Assembly: GCA_030847615.1 (NCBI GenBank)
Contig: JAUMIR010000001.1
Span: forward strand, 164,087,001-164,151,000
Direction: 5' to 3'
Source of the DNA: Gambelia wislizenii
Lineage: Eukaryota; Chordata; Lepidosauria; Squamata; Crotaphytidae
DNA: 64,000 bases
In this document: positions 22,099 to 34,098 of the stretch, piece after piece
Numbering within the stretch: position 1 is the stretch's first letter
Layout of the letters: each line of letters opens with the position of its first letter
Position numbers and translations under genes: made by a program
Notes under the pieces: model-generated
Seen by the model: only the letters and a program-made list of their open reading frames with translations
What the model was told of the DNA's origin: nothing
Database searches by the model: none

Positions 22099-22708
22099 GA
22101 AGATGATCAGACGAGGACAAAAAAAACAATCCCATCTCGCCATATTATCTCCCACCCCCCTCCTGGCACAATAACCCTATTTTTCAGACTTACCTTATCC
22201 CATGTCCACCCCCTCCCCTTGGCAGCTCAGGAGTGAATGGAGCTCAAATAGAGCCCCATTCACTTCCTGGTTTGAGTTTTCGGTCGTTCTCGCAAGAGAA
22301 CGAACACACGGGAAATTCAAAAATAAAAAGCAAAATAAAGTAAAAAAAAAAAAAGTTACACCAAGCACAAAAACACAGTTAAAAAATACAAGTAACCCAG
22401 GGAGGGTACAAAAAAGTGTGTCACTTACCTTTTTGTCCCGATTGCACTTAGAAGTGTTTGGCATGGACCTCCCACTGTGGCTGGCATCGCATCAGCATAA
22501 CAGGACACCTTTTCACTCACCTGTTGTTCCATTACAGAAATGGAACGATGGGTCAATTAATGGATTGGCCATGAATTAAAAGCAGCTGGGTGGAACGGAA
22601 GGGGCACAGGAGCATGACAACTCCATGATGATGTAGTCTGAAAGGGAAGCCCTTTTGCGATCTCCTGGTGTCCCTGTCATGAGATATTTGGGTCGTCTGA
22701 TAATCTCC
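22099..22708. mobile_element. TTATCAGAC-end MITE, about 610 bp
   Basis: The left end GAAGATGATCAGACGA mirrors TCGTCTGATAATCTCC at the right. Inside are family blocks also seen at 34099 and 49615: GTGAATGGAGCTC, CACTTCCTGGTTTGAG, CTCGCAAGAGAACG and ACGGGAAATT. Flanks are TTA and AAA, so no exact duplication. Confidence 0.82.
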
Positions 22709-22744
22709 AAAGAGTGGGGAATGGCTGAGGAATGGATATATGAC

Positions 22745-22840
22745 TATAGCCAGACACACAACAATGAAGGCATCTCAAGGCCCTCTTAACAGTCTTTCAG
22801 AGGGCCTGGAAGACAATGTTGTTATGCATCTGGCTGTAGT
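22745..22840. mobile_element. Small foldback repeat, ATAGCCAGA ends, copy 1
   Basis: GACTATAGCCAGACACACAA and, inward from the right, GACTACAGCCAGATGCATAA form inverted ends around CCTCTTAACAG...AGAGGGCC. A second member is at 26922-27018. Confidence 0.6.
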
Positions 22841-23786
22841 CACATATAGTCACAAGTACTTTCCAGCTCTTTCCTGCTCTCCACTGACCCTTACATGACC
22901 TTAGAGGGGGAAGGGCCAGCAGAAGAGGGATCTTGCAGGAAGGGAGGGGGAATGTTTATTATTTCTGTCATGGCAGAACTTCACAAGACATTTCCCAGTG
23001 CAGAATCTCAGTTGCTGTTCTCATTGGTGGCTGGTGCCCACTGGATCTTAGAGGTAATAGAAGGTAGAGCCAAGAGACTGAAGAAGAAGGAGCCAAGGGG
23101 TCATAGTAAGCAGAGCAAAAAGGGTCAAGGGCTTACACATAGCAAAGGGGTCAGAGGGAATCAAAGTAGCAATCTAGTCCACCAAAAATGGTAATGGAGG
23201 CAAATTAACTTTGTGAGCATGGTTGCAAAGCAGTGTGTGCATGTGTAAGCTGCACAAGAAGATATAAACAATTTCTTATACCTAGCAGCAACCTGTAGCA
23301 AAATGGGAAACTGGGGGAAGTTAACTCTGCCAACATGACTGCAAAGCAGAAGAGTGATAGCTGCCTCATTCTTCTTATTGGTAGGGTCACCCTGATTGCT
23401 CAATTTTTTTTAAAAAAATTGGCTCTTTCACAGCCATATCTAATGACACCTTAAGTAAAACGAAAAACTGGCTTTGCAGTTCTATGAAACTTCAACATGA
23501 ATATCTCCTCAGTCATGTCTGCCAAAGGGACAGTTATTCTCTAACACTCAAAGTAGTTAAAAGGGGCTGTGACAGTTGTCCCAAGAGTCTAATACCTTCT
23601 CATTTTCTGAAATCCTTCAAGAACCAAAGGAGCAGACGTCCAGTGCTGCCAAACAAAGGTGGATGAACATTCTTAGAGATCAATTTCCCCTCCCTTTCCA
23701 GTTGCTTCTGTGCCCAAGCAGGAGAAAAACACATGCTCACTCTCTTCTGCCTGCTATATATTCAATGTTGTGAAAAAGGCTGCTGC
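22841..23786. other. Unassigned; internal inverted similarity
   Basis: GTTTGCAAAGCAGTGTG/TGCAAAGCAGAAGAGTG-type repeats near 23220 and 23335 (GCATGGTTGCAAAGCAG and ACATGACTGCAAAGCAG) suggest an old local duplication. A 99-codon ORF at 22895-23194 has no recognisable domain. Confidence 0.4.
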
Positions 23787-23990
23787 CACACTGCAGAAAT
23801 AATGTAGTTTGACACTGCTTTAACTGGCATGGCCCAACGCTATGGAATCCTGGAATTTGTAGTTTGTTGTGGCACCAGAGCCCTCTGACAGAGAAGGCTA
23901 AATATCTCACAAAACTACAAATCCCAGGATTCCATAGCATTGAGCCATAGTACTTAAAGTGGTGTCAAACTGCATTATTTCTGCAGTGTG
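23787..23990. mobile_element. Foldback MITE (CACACTGCAGAAATAATG family), copy 1
   Basis: CACACTGCAGAAATAATG and CATTATTTCTGCAGTGTG are exact inverse ends. The arms with CTATGGAATCCTGGAATTTG and CAAATCCCAGGATTCCATAG pair. Other members: 54264-54470 and 60494-60687. Confidence 0.93.
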
Positions 23991-24435
23991 TCAGTAGTTA
24001 GAATCCTGTGGTTCTGGAATAATGGGAAGGTTTTGTTTTGACCCCACATTCTGTATTTCCATGCAGAGGTAAAGCATCTCCAATGTGAGTAGAAACTCCC
24101 TTGCTGTGACTCTCACCTATTTTTCCCACTGTCAGCATCCACATGCAAACTTTGAAACAGATATATCTGAATTCTTGGTTAAGACCTCTGACAGTCTCCT
24201 TGGAGATTATAAAACATTTACAGGCAGTGCTTGCAAGGTAGAAAGACTTACAGAAAATGTTGGCACAGCATACCAGTGAGAACTATAACAAAGTTGCCAA
24301 CACTTTAGTCAGTAATTTCAAGAGCTTGTTATAGTGACTTTATTAAAGGACTTGAACAAGCTACAAGAAAAGCAAAGGCAGACTTCTATCTAAACTGTTT
24401 AGAAAGCTGTGATTATACGATTAGGGAAGAAGCAC

Positions 24436-24602
24436 CGTGCTTGAAATATGGCGCGGAGCCGTCCCAAGCTTCACGGAAGTGACACGGACGGTTTCGCCAG
24501 AGGCACAGCGTCGTCCGAAGAAGACCCTTGCCGCGCAGCAGTTTCGGGAGGCTGCTCGCGCGGCAAGCAGCGATTTTGGCATGTCTGAAAATCTCCATGA
24601 TC
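24436..24602. mobile_element. GC-rich foldback fragment related to 5218-5504
   Basis: Shares CTTGCCGCGCAGCAG, GGAGGCTGCTCGCGCGGCAAG and the end TCTGAAAATCTCC with the 5218 element. Its left part has diverged or been replaced. Confidence 0.7.
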
Positions 24603-25078
24603 AGGTAAAGTCCAAAACCCATTCTTTTTTATTGACTGCCCAAGCTGTCAATTGCTGTCCCTTAGCAATTTGTTGCTGGCATTGCCGGCATTTGAATCCT
24701 CGCACCATTGTACTCACATAAATGCAACATCAATGGGCACACACTTCCAGGTGAGATTGCAACAGCCAGGTAGGGAACACTTTTTATGACCCCCGTGTAC
24801 TTGGGACTTTTAAAGTGTGTTTTTGTGCTTTGCTGTACTTTTTTGTGTTTATTTGGCTTTTATTTTTAAATTTCCCACACTAGTATCTTCTCGTGATAAT
24901 TGGTGAGATTTCAAACCTGGAAGTAAATGGAGCTCCATTTGTGCTCCATTACTGCCTGGAAAGTCTCGTTGATGCTGCTGGAGGTAGATCTGGTGAGATG
25001 GGGGTCTTTTGCCGGCATAAAAACATTTTAAAATATACCGGCAAAAGAACATTAACAGGGGTTGGTCTGATAAAGTCC
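24603..25078 (+). mobile_element. TTATCAGAC-end MITE, left end missing
   Basis: Ends in GGTCTGATAAAGTCC at 25064-25078. Internal blocks shared with 37819 and 35707: GCTGGCATTGCCGGCATTTGAATCC, GGGACTTTTAAAGTGTG, AATTTCCCACA and GCCGGCATAAAAACATTTTAAA. It joins directly to the foldback at 24436-24602, so the left end was lost or replaced. Confidence 0.8.
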
Positions 25079-25080
25079 AT

Positions 25081-25257
25081 ACTCTTAATTAAAGGCAATG
25101 AAAAGACAAGTACTACTGTAGCAGGACCATTAATCTCATTGCATTTTTAAAATGCAAGTGGTGGTTATTTGATAATTTGTATTGCAATGCTATGATGTTT
25201 CTGCTTTCCTTACTCAAGTAATTACAGCATTTTAAGATGCTAGTCTGATAAAGTCCT
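25081..25257 (+). mobile_element. Right-end fragment of a TTATCAGAC-end MITE
   Basis: Colinear with 40826-40997 (GGCAATGAAAAGACAAGTACTACTG, ATGATGTTTCTGCTTTC, CATTTTAAGATGC) and ends in GTCTGATAAAGTCC followed by TTA. Confidence 0.75.
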
Positions 25258-26921
25258 TAGTCTCTTACAATCCTTGGAAGTGCATCAGAACTCTAGATCC
25301 ATTGTCCAACTCTCCTCTCTTTCTTAATTCAAGAAAGTGTTTGATAAAGCTTGGAAGGTTGTTGGGAAGTTTATTCAGCTCCATAATACCCTCTGGCAGC
25401 TTGAACAGAAGCACAGGTTTCCTCTGTTGTCCTGGCAGGCAGAGTTCAAGGAGGTTTAGTAATAAGGTATGAGCACTGTTCAGTGTCAAGGGGTGCTGCA
25501 CACTGGAAGGGACTTCCAGGTTACCAAAAAATATTTTGAGAAACTTTAGAAACATTTTGATTAAAAAAATATATCCAGGGCTTGGGAAGAAGATGCTTTA
25601 ACATTTCCTTGGTGGGAGCATGAATTGTGGCAAAACCTTGAGAGGCAGTGCTGATGCAAAAAAAAAAACAAAAAAAAAAACAACCCTGTAGAAACTTGAA
25701 AGTTGCTGATGAAGCAGGGCATCTGTGTGATGTACCAAATGTTGGGATTTATATTGGAAACCTGAGCTATTCACTATAATATAAAGATTGTTGGGCTAAG
25801 ACTCATGTCTGTCTCTTGGTTTGGTTAAGGATTTCCTTCATCTGTAAGGTTTGTTGGCTTTCTCAGCTCTGTGAAGAGTGCCACCTACTGAGTCTGGGAG
25901 GAATCTTATTCCTTTTCCTTGGAACAAGATCGGAGGGATGAAGGAAGGACAGTTGTGTGCTCTTCTGCGCAACCATTATTTTTCTGAAACAAAGCACTTG
26001 ACCCACCCTCTCTTAATCTCTCAGAGAAATTCAGCCCTCAAGATATTGCAAAAGGTTTCACAACAGCTGATTTCTCCAAATAAGGTAAAAAAGAACAAAG
26101 GCATTGAAAGTTTTTTTTGAAACTACTGCCTGTACAAAATTCAAAAGCTAGACTTCCAGACCAGTGGAGTGGTATGTGTTGTGGAGACCACATTGTGCCA
26201 GTCCTGGATTTAACACTACTGTCTTCCAGTTTGTTCCAGGAACAATTCAGTGTTCCTACTTTTAAGAGAGAGAGAGAGAGAGAGGAAGAGAGAGAGAGAG
26301 CAGGGATGGGAATTATTCAGCCCCATAGGACATATTGTACTGGGGTGGGGTCTAGGTCTAGAGCAGCCTGTAACTACCTCAGAACCCCAAAATTCTGTGG
26401 ACTATTTTTTCCCCATAATATTCACCCTGGGTAGATTTGGCTTAAAAAAATGGGGATGGAGCTAGACCTGAAACAGCAAACCACTCTAAAGTCGCCCAAA
26501 GTGACTGGGAGTTATGCAATTCATTTCTGTTCTCACTAAATGGCAGCTGCAACAGGAGCACTGGAGGAGCCTGAAAAGCTGTTTCCGTATGAACCTCCCT
26601 TAAATCACAAATGTCACCAAAGGCTTTTTTTCCCCTATGTTCCACCATCTAGTGGTGGTTACTTGAGACAGGACCTTTTCAATAGGGGCATCTGAACTGT
26701 GAAAATCCCTGCAGGAGGAGAGAATGGCTCTCTTTACTTTGCTTTAGGCAAATCAAGGCTGCCATCTTGTATGGTTCAGCGTAGGTTAGTAGGTTTGCAG
26801 GTGGACTTACACTAGGCTAAGCCATATACCCCCACCCTGGACTCTGAAGCCCCCTGCACCACCCATTCCATGCTGTGTGGAGAGCAGGCAAGATGGGAGA
26901 AGTATCTGGCTATGTCCCTGT
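25258..26921. other. Unassigned, with one (GA)n run
   Basis: (GA)n microsatellite at 26264-26300. A-rich runs lie at 25658-25682. No gene or repeat family recognised. Confidence 0.45.
26264..26300. repeat. (GA)n microsatellite
   Basis: AG dinucleotide run with one GGAA interruption. Confidence 0.95.
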
Positions 26922-27018
26922 AGCCAGATGTGAAATGATTATGATTACAACAGCACTGAGATCTACCAAGGTCCTCCAGATGTCTCAGTATCATTGTAAT
27001 AATTTAACATCTGGCTAT
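26922..27018. mobile_element. Small foldback repeat, ATAGCCAGA ends, copy 2
   Basis: GTAGCCAGATGTGAAATGATTATG faces AATAATTTAACATCTGGCTATAG. Same end type as 22745-22840. Confidence 0.55.
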
Positions 27019-29477
27019 AGCCACATTTCTGATCCTGCCCACTCACCAAATTGCATGCAATGGTTGTGGGGAGGGTGTCAGAGGCTGTATAATGAGTCTG
27101 GGAGGGGTTCTTTGGGTGCTGTAGAGGGAGGAAGGGAACCCAACCTCCACAACAACCAAAAAAGGGCACATGCAGGCATAAGAGAAACTTACATGGGCTT
27201 ATACCACTAACAGGATGTCAGCCCATAATGGTTAAACTGAGGCCTTTTCTGCTGTGTAATATATTATCTTGCTTTCCCATTTTGAATTCAATGCAGCTCT
27301 CAAATTTAATTGTATCACATGGTTTTTGTTTCTGTTCATGTTTTTATGGTGATAAGTTTTACTGATTTTTTTTTAAAAAAATGCACAGTTCTCCAGGAAC
27401 CTGGTAGGCAGAGTGAGTGAGTTATGAAATAGATAGATAAACGAATAAAGAAAGCTATGTCTAGGAAGAAAAGGGCAGTATTTCCACTGGAATTCCCAGA
27501 CACTGCTCAGGAGAAAAAAAGACTGCATGACGCTTGTGACTCACCACTCTATTGCAAGTTTGAATTTACCACATTCATTCTTACTACTCTATTTAATCTC
27601 CAGATTACATGTATTGAGGTTTTTATCTGTGCCTTCTCCCATGAACAATAAAATGAATGGATACTAAAATAATACTTTTTCTTGACCAATCATCTTGATA
27701 CATCTGAGTTGTGTGTACTGTTTGTGGCACACATGCCCCTGGATAACCTATGCCTTTGAATGTTCATGGAAAAAACAATTTAAAAAAAATTTGCCTGTTC
27801 ATGAGGAATTAATGAGAAAATGACAGAGTTCCTCAAAGGTTCTTGTCTAAAATAGATTTTGTAACCTTTAGCAAATATTGCAACCAAGTCTCAGTCAACT
27901 GTTGAGTGAATGAATATGCCCTGCCCACAGAAATTGAAAATAACATACTGGAAAGAATGTGCAAGACACCAGTCATGAGAATACACATGTGGAGTACTCT
28001 TTTAAAAAGTTGCTGAAGAATATGGCAGATCAGCTGACATCAAGGGAATAGAAATAAGGATGTACTCAACTTCTTGGCCTCAATCAAAGCCTTCAATGTG
28101 AGATTTCTTTTTTTCCCCAGGGGGGAAAAAACATGATAACCACTTAAATTGACAATCATGGCTTTCTAAATTATGTGTAAGTTGCTTCTTAAAACCTAAC
28201 TAGGCACAGACCAATACTAATTCCAGTAATAGCTGATTCATCTGTTAGAAATGTCTATGAGTCATTTTAAAGTGTCCTTTTTTTGCTATTTTCTGATGAA
28301 GGGGGGGAAGAGCTGAGTTATGTTTTTCTGGGGAAAATAATCCCACCCCAAATCTTGTTGGATTTGCATTCCAAAACTACTCTCTGTGCTTGCTTATGTT
28401 GCTATACCTTTGGTTTTTACATTTAATTTCTCATTCTCTTGGGTTCCTGCCCCCCCTTGATTCATTTCCATACAACTCCCCCTCTCCACCCACCCCTCTT
28501 CCTCTTTACTTTTGGCTTCATCTGATTCTTTTCTAAAGGAACATCCTGTACCTACTTCATTGAGTATTTTGCTTTACCGTATATGTACTACGGCTGCTGA
28601 TCAGAAGGACATCCAAAACACAGACTGTTGGCATTCCCCCTTTGATGATACCATAGAAGTGTCTGGGGAACGCTTAGAGAGTTAACAAATAATCCACCCC
28701 AATGAAGCTGACAGACTTTTAGATGTGCTGCTGGATATGCAGTCTTAGGGAAATCTCTAGCAGCAGCAATAAGAGTGGAGGCACTGGCAGCAGCAACAAA
28801 ATGTTGCTTGCATGTGTTTGCACCTTTCTTTTTTACTCTCTAGTAAGAAAGGGGCCAGGACCCAATTCATTGTATAATCTTCTTTCAATGGCTTAGGTCC
28901 AGAAATGTTTCTCCATGAATGGAAGGGCTCATTGCACTCACAGAGGTAACTGGGATACAGTGGAGGAAGTTCTAGGGACAGTTGGCAGCTTCCATGTGTG
29001 TGTGGGGTTTGACTGATTGTTACAGGATCTATCCAAAGTGCTGAACTCTCCCCCCCCCATTGGTTCAGCACTGCAAACAGCTCTCTTCAGTCTGGGCTAA
29101 AAAGCCTCCCCAGATTTACTGCCCCAGTGATATAGGACCCACTAGCCACCAATGGAAGGCTCCCCACTGGAGGAAGGGAGCAGAAGATAATTTTTTGTTT
29201 CTTTCCCCTTTTTCTGCAGTCCCTAGTGCTATCTCCTAAGGTGTTTCTGAGGAATGTCCATTCCTGGACTGCCCATCTTGCTCCTGGCTTCCAAATGGCT
29301 AGTAAAACCCTTTCTGTTTTGAAAGGCATATGGAAGTATGACAATATAACTACCTGCCATTGGCTGCCATATGTATATTTAATCCGACTGCTGTTATACC
29401 TTGATTTGTGCTATCTGGCTGCTATCTCTGTTTTCATTGTGGGTTGTTTTAATTCCTTGAGGTGGATCCAGCTACTA
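27019..29477. other. Unassigned intergenic sequence
   Basis: No exon-like ORF, RNA gene or repeat family recognised. Confidence 0.45.
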
Positions 29478-29545
29478 CTTAGCTTAGTAGACCCATTGAG
29501 ATCAATGGGACTTAAGTGAGTAATCACGACTGATGCCCCATTGAC
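29478..29545. repeat. Short CCCATTGA..TCAATGGGACTTA foldback repeat
   Basis: AGACCCATTGAGATCAATGGGACTTAAGT followed by GACTTCAATTG. The same motif type occurs at 59349-59425 and 59990-60055 (AGTCCTATTGTCTTCAATGGGAC). A common squamate interspersed repeat of unknown class. Confidence 0.55.
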
Positions 29546-29869
29546 TTCAATTGTTCTGCTCTGACTAAATCTGGAGCTAACACCCTTCAGCAGGATATAT
29601 GGACTTAATGGAAATGAATGTTGTTGTTTTAATTTGAACTTTGATCTAATTCACCACCGTAAGAATTGTATGAAAGGCAAGATAAAAAAATTGGGCTGAA
29701 TTCAACATTGTGTACACAGTCTACTGCCCATGAAGTGGGGACAGGAGGTTCATCTCAATGGGGAAGAGGTGGGGGTGGGTATTGAATCCATCAGTAGTTT
29801 ATAGTCCACTGCTAGAAGGACACTGATGGATGCAATATTCTCAGTTTTCTGGAAGAAGAAATTTTATTT

Positions 29870-29960
29870 ATTTGCTTAATCTATTTATTTATTAATTCTA
29901 TATTCTGCCTTTCTCCAGGCACATGGCACAAGGTACCTTACCTCAAATTAAAACAAAGTT
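29870..29960 (-). mobile_element. L2-type 3' tail, antisense
   Basis: (TTTA)n-rich start, then TATTCTGCCTTTCTCC, the complement of the L2 GGAGAAAGGC tail. Confidence 0.6.
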
Positions 29961-30319
29961 CAGCTAAAATCCTATGATACAAAAGTTTAAAAAACCATTG
30001 GCCAGAATTGTGGATGGGATTTATGGATGCATAAGTACTGTAGTGACTCCTGTGCAACAGGTAGAAACAGGACCCCTGTTGCAATTCCCCATCACACTAG
30101 ACATTGCTTGCATGAGGGGGGTTGGCTATGGCAATCAGCTGCTTCCAGAGTGACAGGGGAACAGGCACCATTGACTGCTGTCTGGTAACTGGGGATCAGG
30201 GGACTTTCATGGTCCCTCCATAACCTCTAAACTAATGAATATGTAACAGTCACAAGTGCATAACTCCAGGTTATGGCATTTGTTAAGTGCCATAGAGGAA
30301 TCAATTAAATCAATGATTC

Positions 30320-31185
30320 TTATTGAAGCAAAAAGGAGTTTACAGACTTTAGAAGGCAAGAACGTTTAGAGGATGAGCATCCTGTACCTGTTCCTCACTT
30401 GTTGTAGTATTATATATCCATTAGGGGTAAGGGATAGTCTCCCTCATCTATTAGAGCTCAACTGTCAGCCCTTGCCTTTTGGTTTAAGGCCAAGGGTTTT
30501 CTGGACACCACAGGAGACTTCCACATTTGGAAGGCTTTGGAAGGGTGGTCTAGGGAGAGTGGAAGGGTGGTGGACAACAGGAAACACTTTTCCCAGCTAT
30601 CCTAAGAGATTTAGGAGGGATCTTGAGGTGGGGAGGTATTTGTCTTTGCAACTGTGAAGCTCTTCTTTTTCACGCTGCATTTTTGATTGACTTTTTCAGG
30701 GCCTTCCAAATAAGTGAACTGGTGGTAAAATCAAAGAGTGACAAGTAGGGTAGGGCTTTAGAGTTTTGGGATCTGATGGTGGGCAGTAAATATGTCTTTC
30801 TTAAAATTTGCTCTTTCAAAATGGACCAAAAAGGGGTGAGATCCACAGTTCGACTCCAGACTTGTAATGATCAGGCATTATATATGTCCATTGCTGGCTT
30901 TAAGGGAATATATGTATGTCAGGAGGGAGACATTCTGGCCTCCTATTCTGCCATGCCAACTTGTTGCCCCTGACTAAATACCAGTTTTGGTCTGTTACCT
31001 CCAGGGCCCTAAACTTTCTGGGTTTAAGAGGGGTTAAATTTGGCACCCATTCATTCAGCCTCAACTGCATTTGCTATGGACATGGGTTCCCAACATATTC
31101 AGATGATTGGATGCTGGAGGTCTGAGCTTTTCATAGGTATGTTCAGCCACTGCAGCTCTAACATGTTATCTGGTTGCTCTTGTTG
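30320..31185 (+). pseudogene. DIRS/Ngaro-type tyrosine recombinase (decayed)
   Basis: Spread over frames and stops but colinear with the recombinase of tyrosine-recombinase retrotransposons. Order seen: SIRAQLSALAFWFKAKGF, then GDFHIWKALEGWSRESG, VDNRKHFSQ, ISELVVKSKSDK, LTKYQFWSVTSRALN and LGLRGVKFGTHSF. The expected catalytic Arg of the H..R motif (HSFR) reads HSFS, and the later GRWRS block reads GCWRS. The enzyme would integrate circular DNA copies by site-specific recombination. Here it is inactive: several stops and frame changes and a lost catalytic residue. It is followed directly by an SGNH domain, as in Ngaro-like elements. Confidence 0.82.
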
Positions 31186-31224
31186 TTTTACAGATTCTAG
31201 GTTATCACCTGTGAGGCATTGAAT

Positions 31225-31770
31225 CCTGATCTGCAGTCATAGCTTTGTCTATTGGGTGTTGTGCCAGGTTCATAATGACCATTTCGGATCCCACCTGGGA
31301 TTGGGTGATCAGGCTGTGGTTGAGCGGCTGGGCAAGAGAGGCCTTCGGTGCACGGCCTCTTGCTGTTATTTGGGGAGCACTATGAGGCCTTCACCACATA
31401 TCCTGGTCATTCACTGGGGGTGGGAGGGTAATGACCTAGGTTTGTTAAAGAGCAAGGCTCTAATTATACAAGCTATCTACACCTTGGAAGTTATCCAGTC
31501 CTTGTGGCCCAAAGTGTCCTTACAATGGTACACTATTGTGACCAGGCAAGTTTGGCTGGGGGAGGGGGACCCTCATTGTATTGACACAACCTGAAGGACG
31601 GTAAACAGGGAAATTAAGAATGCCCTGGGCAAATGATTGGGCCACTTCTTGCCACATTCCCAAATACTTTTTCAAAGGTCTGAGCTCTAGACGACATCCA
31701 TTTGCCTGAAGTGGGGAACCAGATATTCCTGCAACAAGGTGTGAAGGCCCTTTTGGCCAGCCTGGTGGGG
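31225..31770 (+). pseudogene. SGNH-hydrolase-like domain of a DIRS/Ngaro element
   Basis: Block I is visible as SHSFVYWV (about 31229-31252), with the nucleophile Ser kept but the preceding Gly changed. GLGDQAVVERLGKRGLR follows, then block III IHWGWEGNDLG (about 31410-31442) and WPKVSLQW...TRQVW. After the frame end at 31594, HCIDTT and RTVNREIKNALGK continue the family pattern with stops. Such hydrolase domains accompany some tyrosine-recombinase elements; their role is not settled. This copy is degraded. Confidence 0.78.
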
Positions 31771-32225
31771 GATAGGGGCTAAGAAGAAGCTTACCTTCAT
31801 CTGTGGCAGGTAATGGGGGAAGAAAGTAGGAGTTTGATGAATACCTATGGCACCCATTTGGTGAAGGATATGGCGCTGGAGCTACCCCTACATGTCATGA
31901 GACCTGGGTGATGAGGAAGAAGGCTGTCCTTGGGGAGTTTCAAGAGTTTAGCCCTCACTTTAAGTCATGTGACTTGAGGATTGGATCCTTGACTTGGCCT
32001 TTCAGTAGTTGGCCAGATGGGAAGCAATCCAGCCTTGTGTTTTGCCCAGGGGAAGTTGGGGAACATGTCTGAGAGAGACCACCTCCCCCAGGTACTCTCA
32101 CACTGGGTTGCTCCCCCTTTTGCACATCTCCAGGGATAAAACTTAATTAGGTGATAGTTTAAATAAAGTGGTCCATAGTCAACCCAAGTCTTGTGTGTGG
32201 TCTTGTTATTTCATGGGTTGATCAG
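31771..32225 (+). mobile_element. DIRS/Ngaro-type element 3' terminal region
   Basis: Non-coding continuation to GTCTTGTGTGTGGTCTTGTTATTTC near 32205. AATAAA occurs at about 32163. This looks like the 3' end; the split direct repeats expected of the class could not be verified. Confidence 0.55.
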
Positions 32226-33429
32226 CAATCTGGAAGAGAGTTTGGATTCAGCTATGTGTACTCTGTGCTGAACTGTTCAATGGGGACACTTTTACTGAAA
32301 AGAGTGAATTATGGCATTACATGATCCCTACAGCTAGGGATGTGACAATTATTCAGAGCTGTTTGCTAAATGCATGGGATGTTTGATTGCTCGATGCATT
32401 TACATTTCTCCCTATGAGCGGAGAAATTTGTCTCTACTCACCAAGTTGTGAGAATTTGTAAATGATTAATCTGCAAAATATTGATTGGGCCAGGCACTTC
32501 AATGGGAAATTTGATATTCAGGACATTTTTATTGCTTAAGTAATGAAAGTAACAATGCCTCAACCATTCACTTTAAATTATGTGAGTCCAGGCAATTTGA
32601 ATTACTCCACTGTGTCTAAAGATAAAGGCCAGGCTATTTATTCCCTGTCTTAGACCCTGCAGAAGGGAAAGACAGCTGAGTGTTTTATGGCCGTCACCAG
32701 TCACCACCAAGAGAGATGGTGGAAGGTTACATAGATTGTCTGAAAATTGCCCGGCAAGCTAATCTGCTTTCTCCTTTTCTTTCTGTTTTGCTCTTCACAC
32801 ATGCTCAGTAAGTGATTCTGGAGGCAGCTGTTTACCTTGCCCATTATTCATATCATAAACATACACAGCTACAGTAGGATAACCTAGATAACTTGATGTT
32901 CCTCAGTTTAGTTATGTGAGTCTCAGTCAAGACAATTTGAATCACTCCACTTGGCTGCAGGAGTGGGGGATCTGGGCCTCCTTCCTTGTTAGACAATGTG
33001 AGCAGAGTCTTGTGGTTCACAACACTAACTGCAAGCAGAATTAGGGAGGGGAAAGACAGCTGATTGTTTTATAGCCCTCATTCTTCAAGAATTTGTCAGG
33101 TATGGTTTGGCTTCTCTATGAGGGTCAACCCAGTTGAGAATATCTCACTTTCCACAGAGAGTGATAAGAAAAACACACATTTCCCACCCCCTTCAGGCAT
33201 GGAAAGAATAATGCAGGATTTTACATAACTACCTATGGCTATGCCATACTTCACTGTGCTGCCTGCTCATGCAGTTCTGAAGCTGTGTAGAGATAATGCT
33301 ACAGATACAGTGCTATCATGAACCAAATTGCATAGGACCAGGTAGGACTTAATCAAAAGCAATGTTGAACATATTATACAGTGGTGCTCTGGGTTTCAGG
33401 GTGTGGGAGTTCAGTGACCTGGAGCCCTT
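32226..33429. other. Unassigned; possible old local duplication
   Basis: ATTTGAATCACTCCACTTGG (near 32935) and ATTTGAATTACTCCACTGTG (near 32595), each with GTGAGTC upstream, and two GACAGCTGA.TGTTTTAT clauses (near 32670 and 33057) suggest two diverged copies of one sequence. No gene is seen. Confidence 0.4.
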
Positions 33430-34090
33430 TTACATTATACAATAATAGCATTATCTTTCCACTTTAACTGCCATGGTTTCATCCTATGTAACGCTGGGAT
33501 TTACAATCTAAGGAGCAGTATTTAGAGTCCTCAGCCAGAGAACTGTAGTCACTGGTTACTGGTTTGTTTCCTGACACAATTTAAAGTGCTGGTCTTGACC
33601 TATAAAGCCCTATACAGTTTAAGTCTAGACTATCTGAAAGATCGTATCTCCCTCTATGAATCTGCAAGGGTTTTAAATTCTGCAGGGGAAGGCTTTCTCT
33701 CAGTTCCTCCACTGTCATGGGCTTGCTTGGTGAGGACATGGGAGAGGGCCTTCTCTGTGGCTGTTCCAACCCTCTGGAACTCTCTTCCGTGGGAGGCTAG
33801 GCTGGCCCCCTCCATGCTTTCATTTTGATGGCAAACAAAAATGTTTTTATTCAAGCCGGCCGTTGATATGTAACTGTGTCTGTGGAGCTTTTATCGGGGT
33901 GTTTTTAATGTTGTTTTTATTTGTTTCTCTCTCTTATTTTACTTTGCACATTTTAATTAATTTTAATTGGTTTTAACTGTAGCAGAAAGGTGGCTTATAC
34001 ATTGTATAAAATAAATTAAAAAAATAAAAAGTGCTCCATCAAACTACAAAGCCCAGGATTCCATTGGACATTGGCATGGCTGTTTGAGTG
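33430..34090. mobile_element. Foldback MITE split by an L2 insertion
   Basis: Left part 33430-33549 (CCACTTTAACTGCCATGG, CTGGGATTTACAA) and right part 34028-34090 (AACTACAAAGCCCAGGATTCC) are the two arms of the MITE type seen at 19791-20024. The L2 fragment lies between them. Confidence 0.65.
33550..34027 (+). mobile_element. L2 LINE 3' fragment
   Basis: The frame at 33586-33828 reads VLTYKALYSLSLDYLKDRISLYE, then RAFSVAVPTLWNSLPWEARLAP, the L2 ORF2 C-terminus. The 3' UTR ends in an A/T-rich tail (TAAAATAAATTAAAAAAATAAAAA). 5'-truncated. Confidence 0.9.
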
Positions 34091-34098
34091 GAATCATA

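Noticed and set aside
22202..22579. 125-codon plus-strand ORF
   Set aside because: Runs through a MITE with Lys-rich low-complexity translation; no domain.
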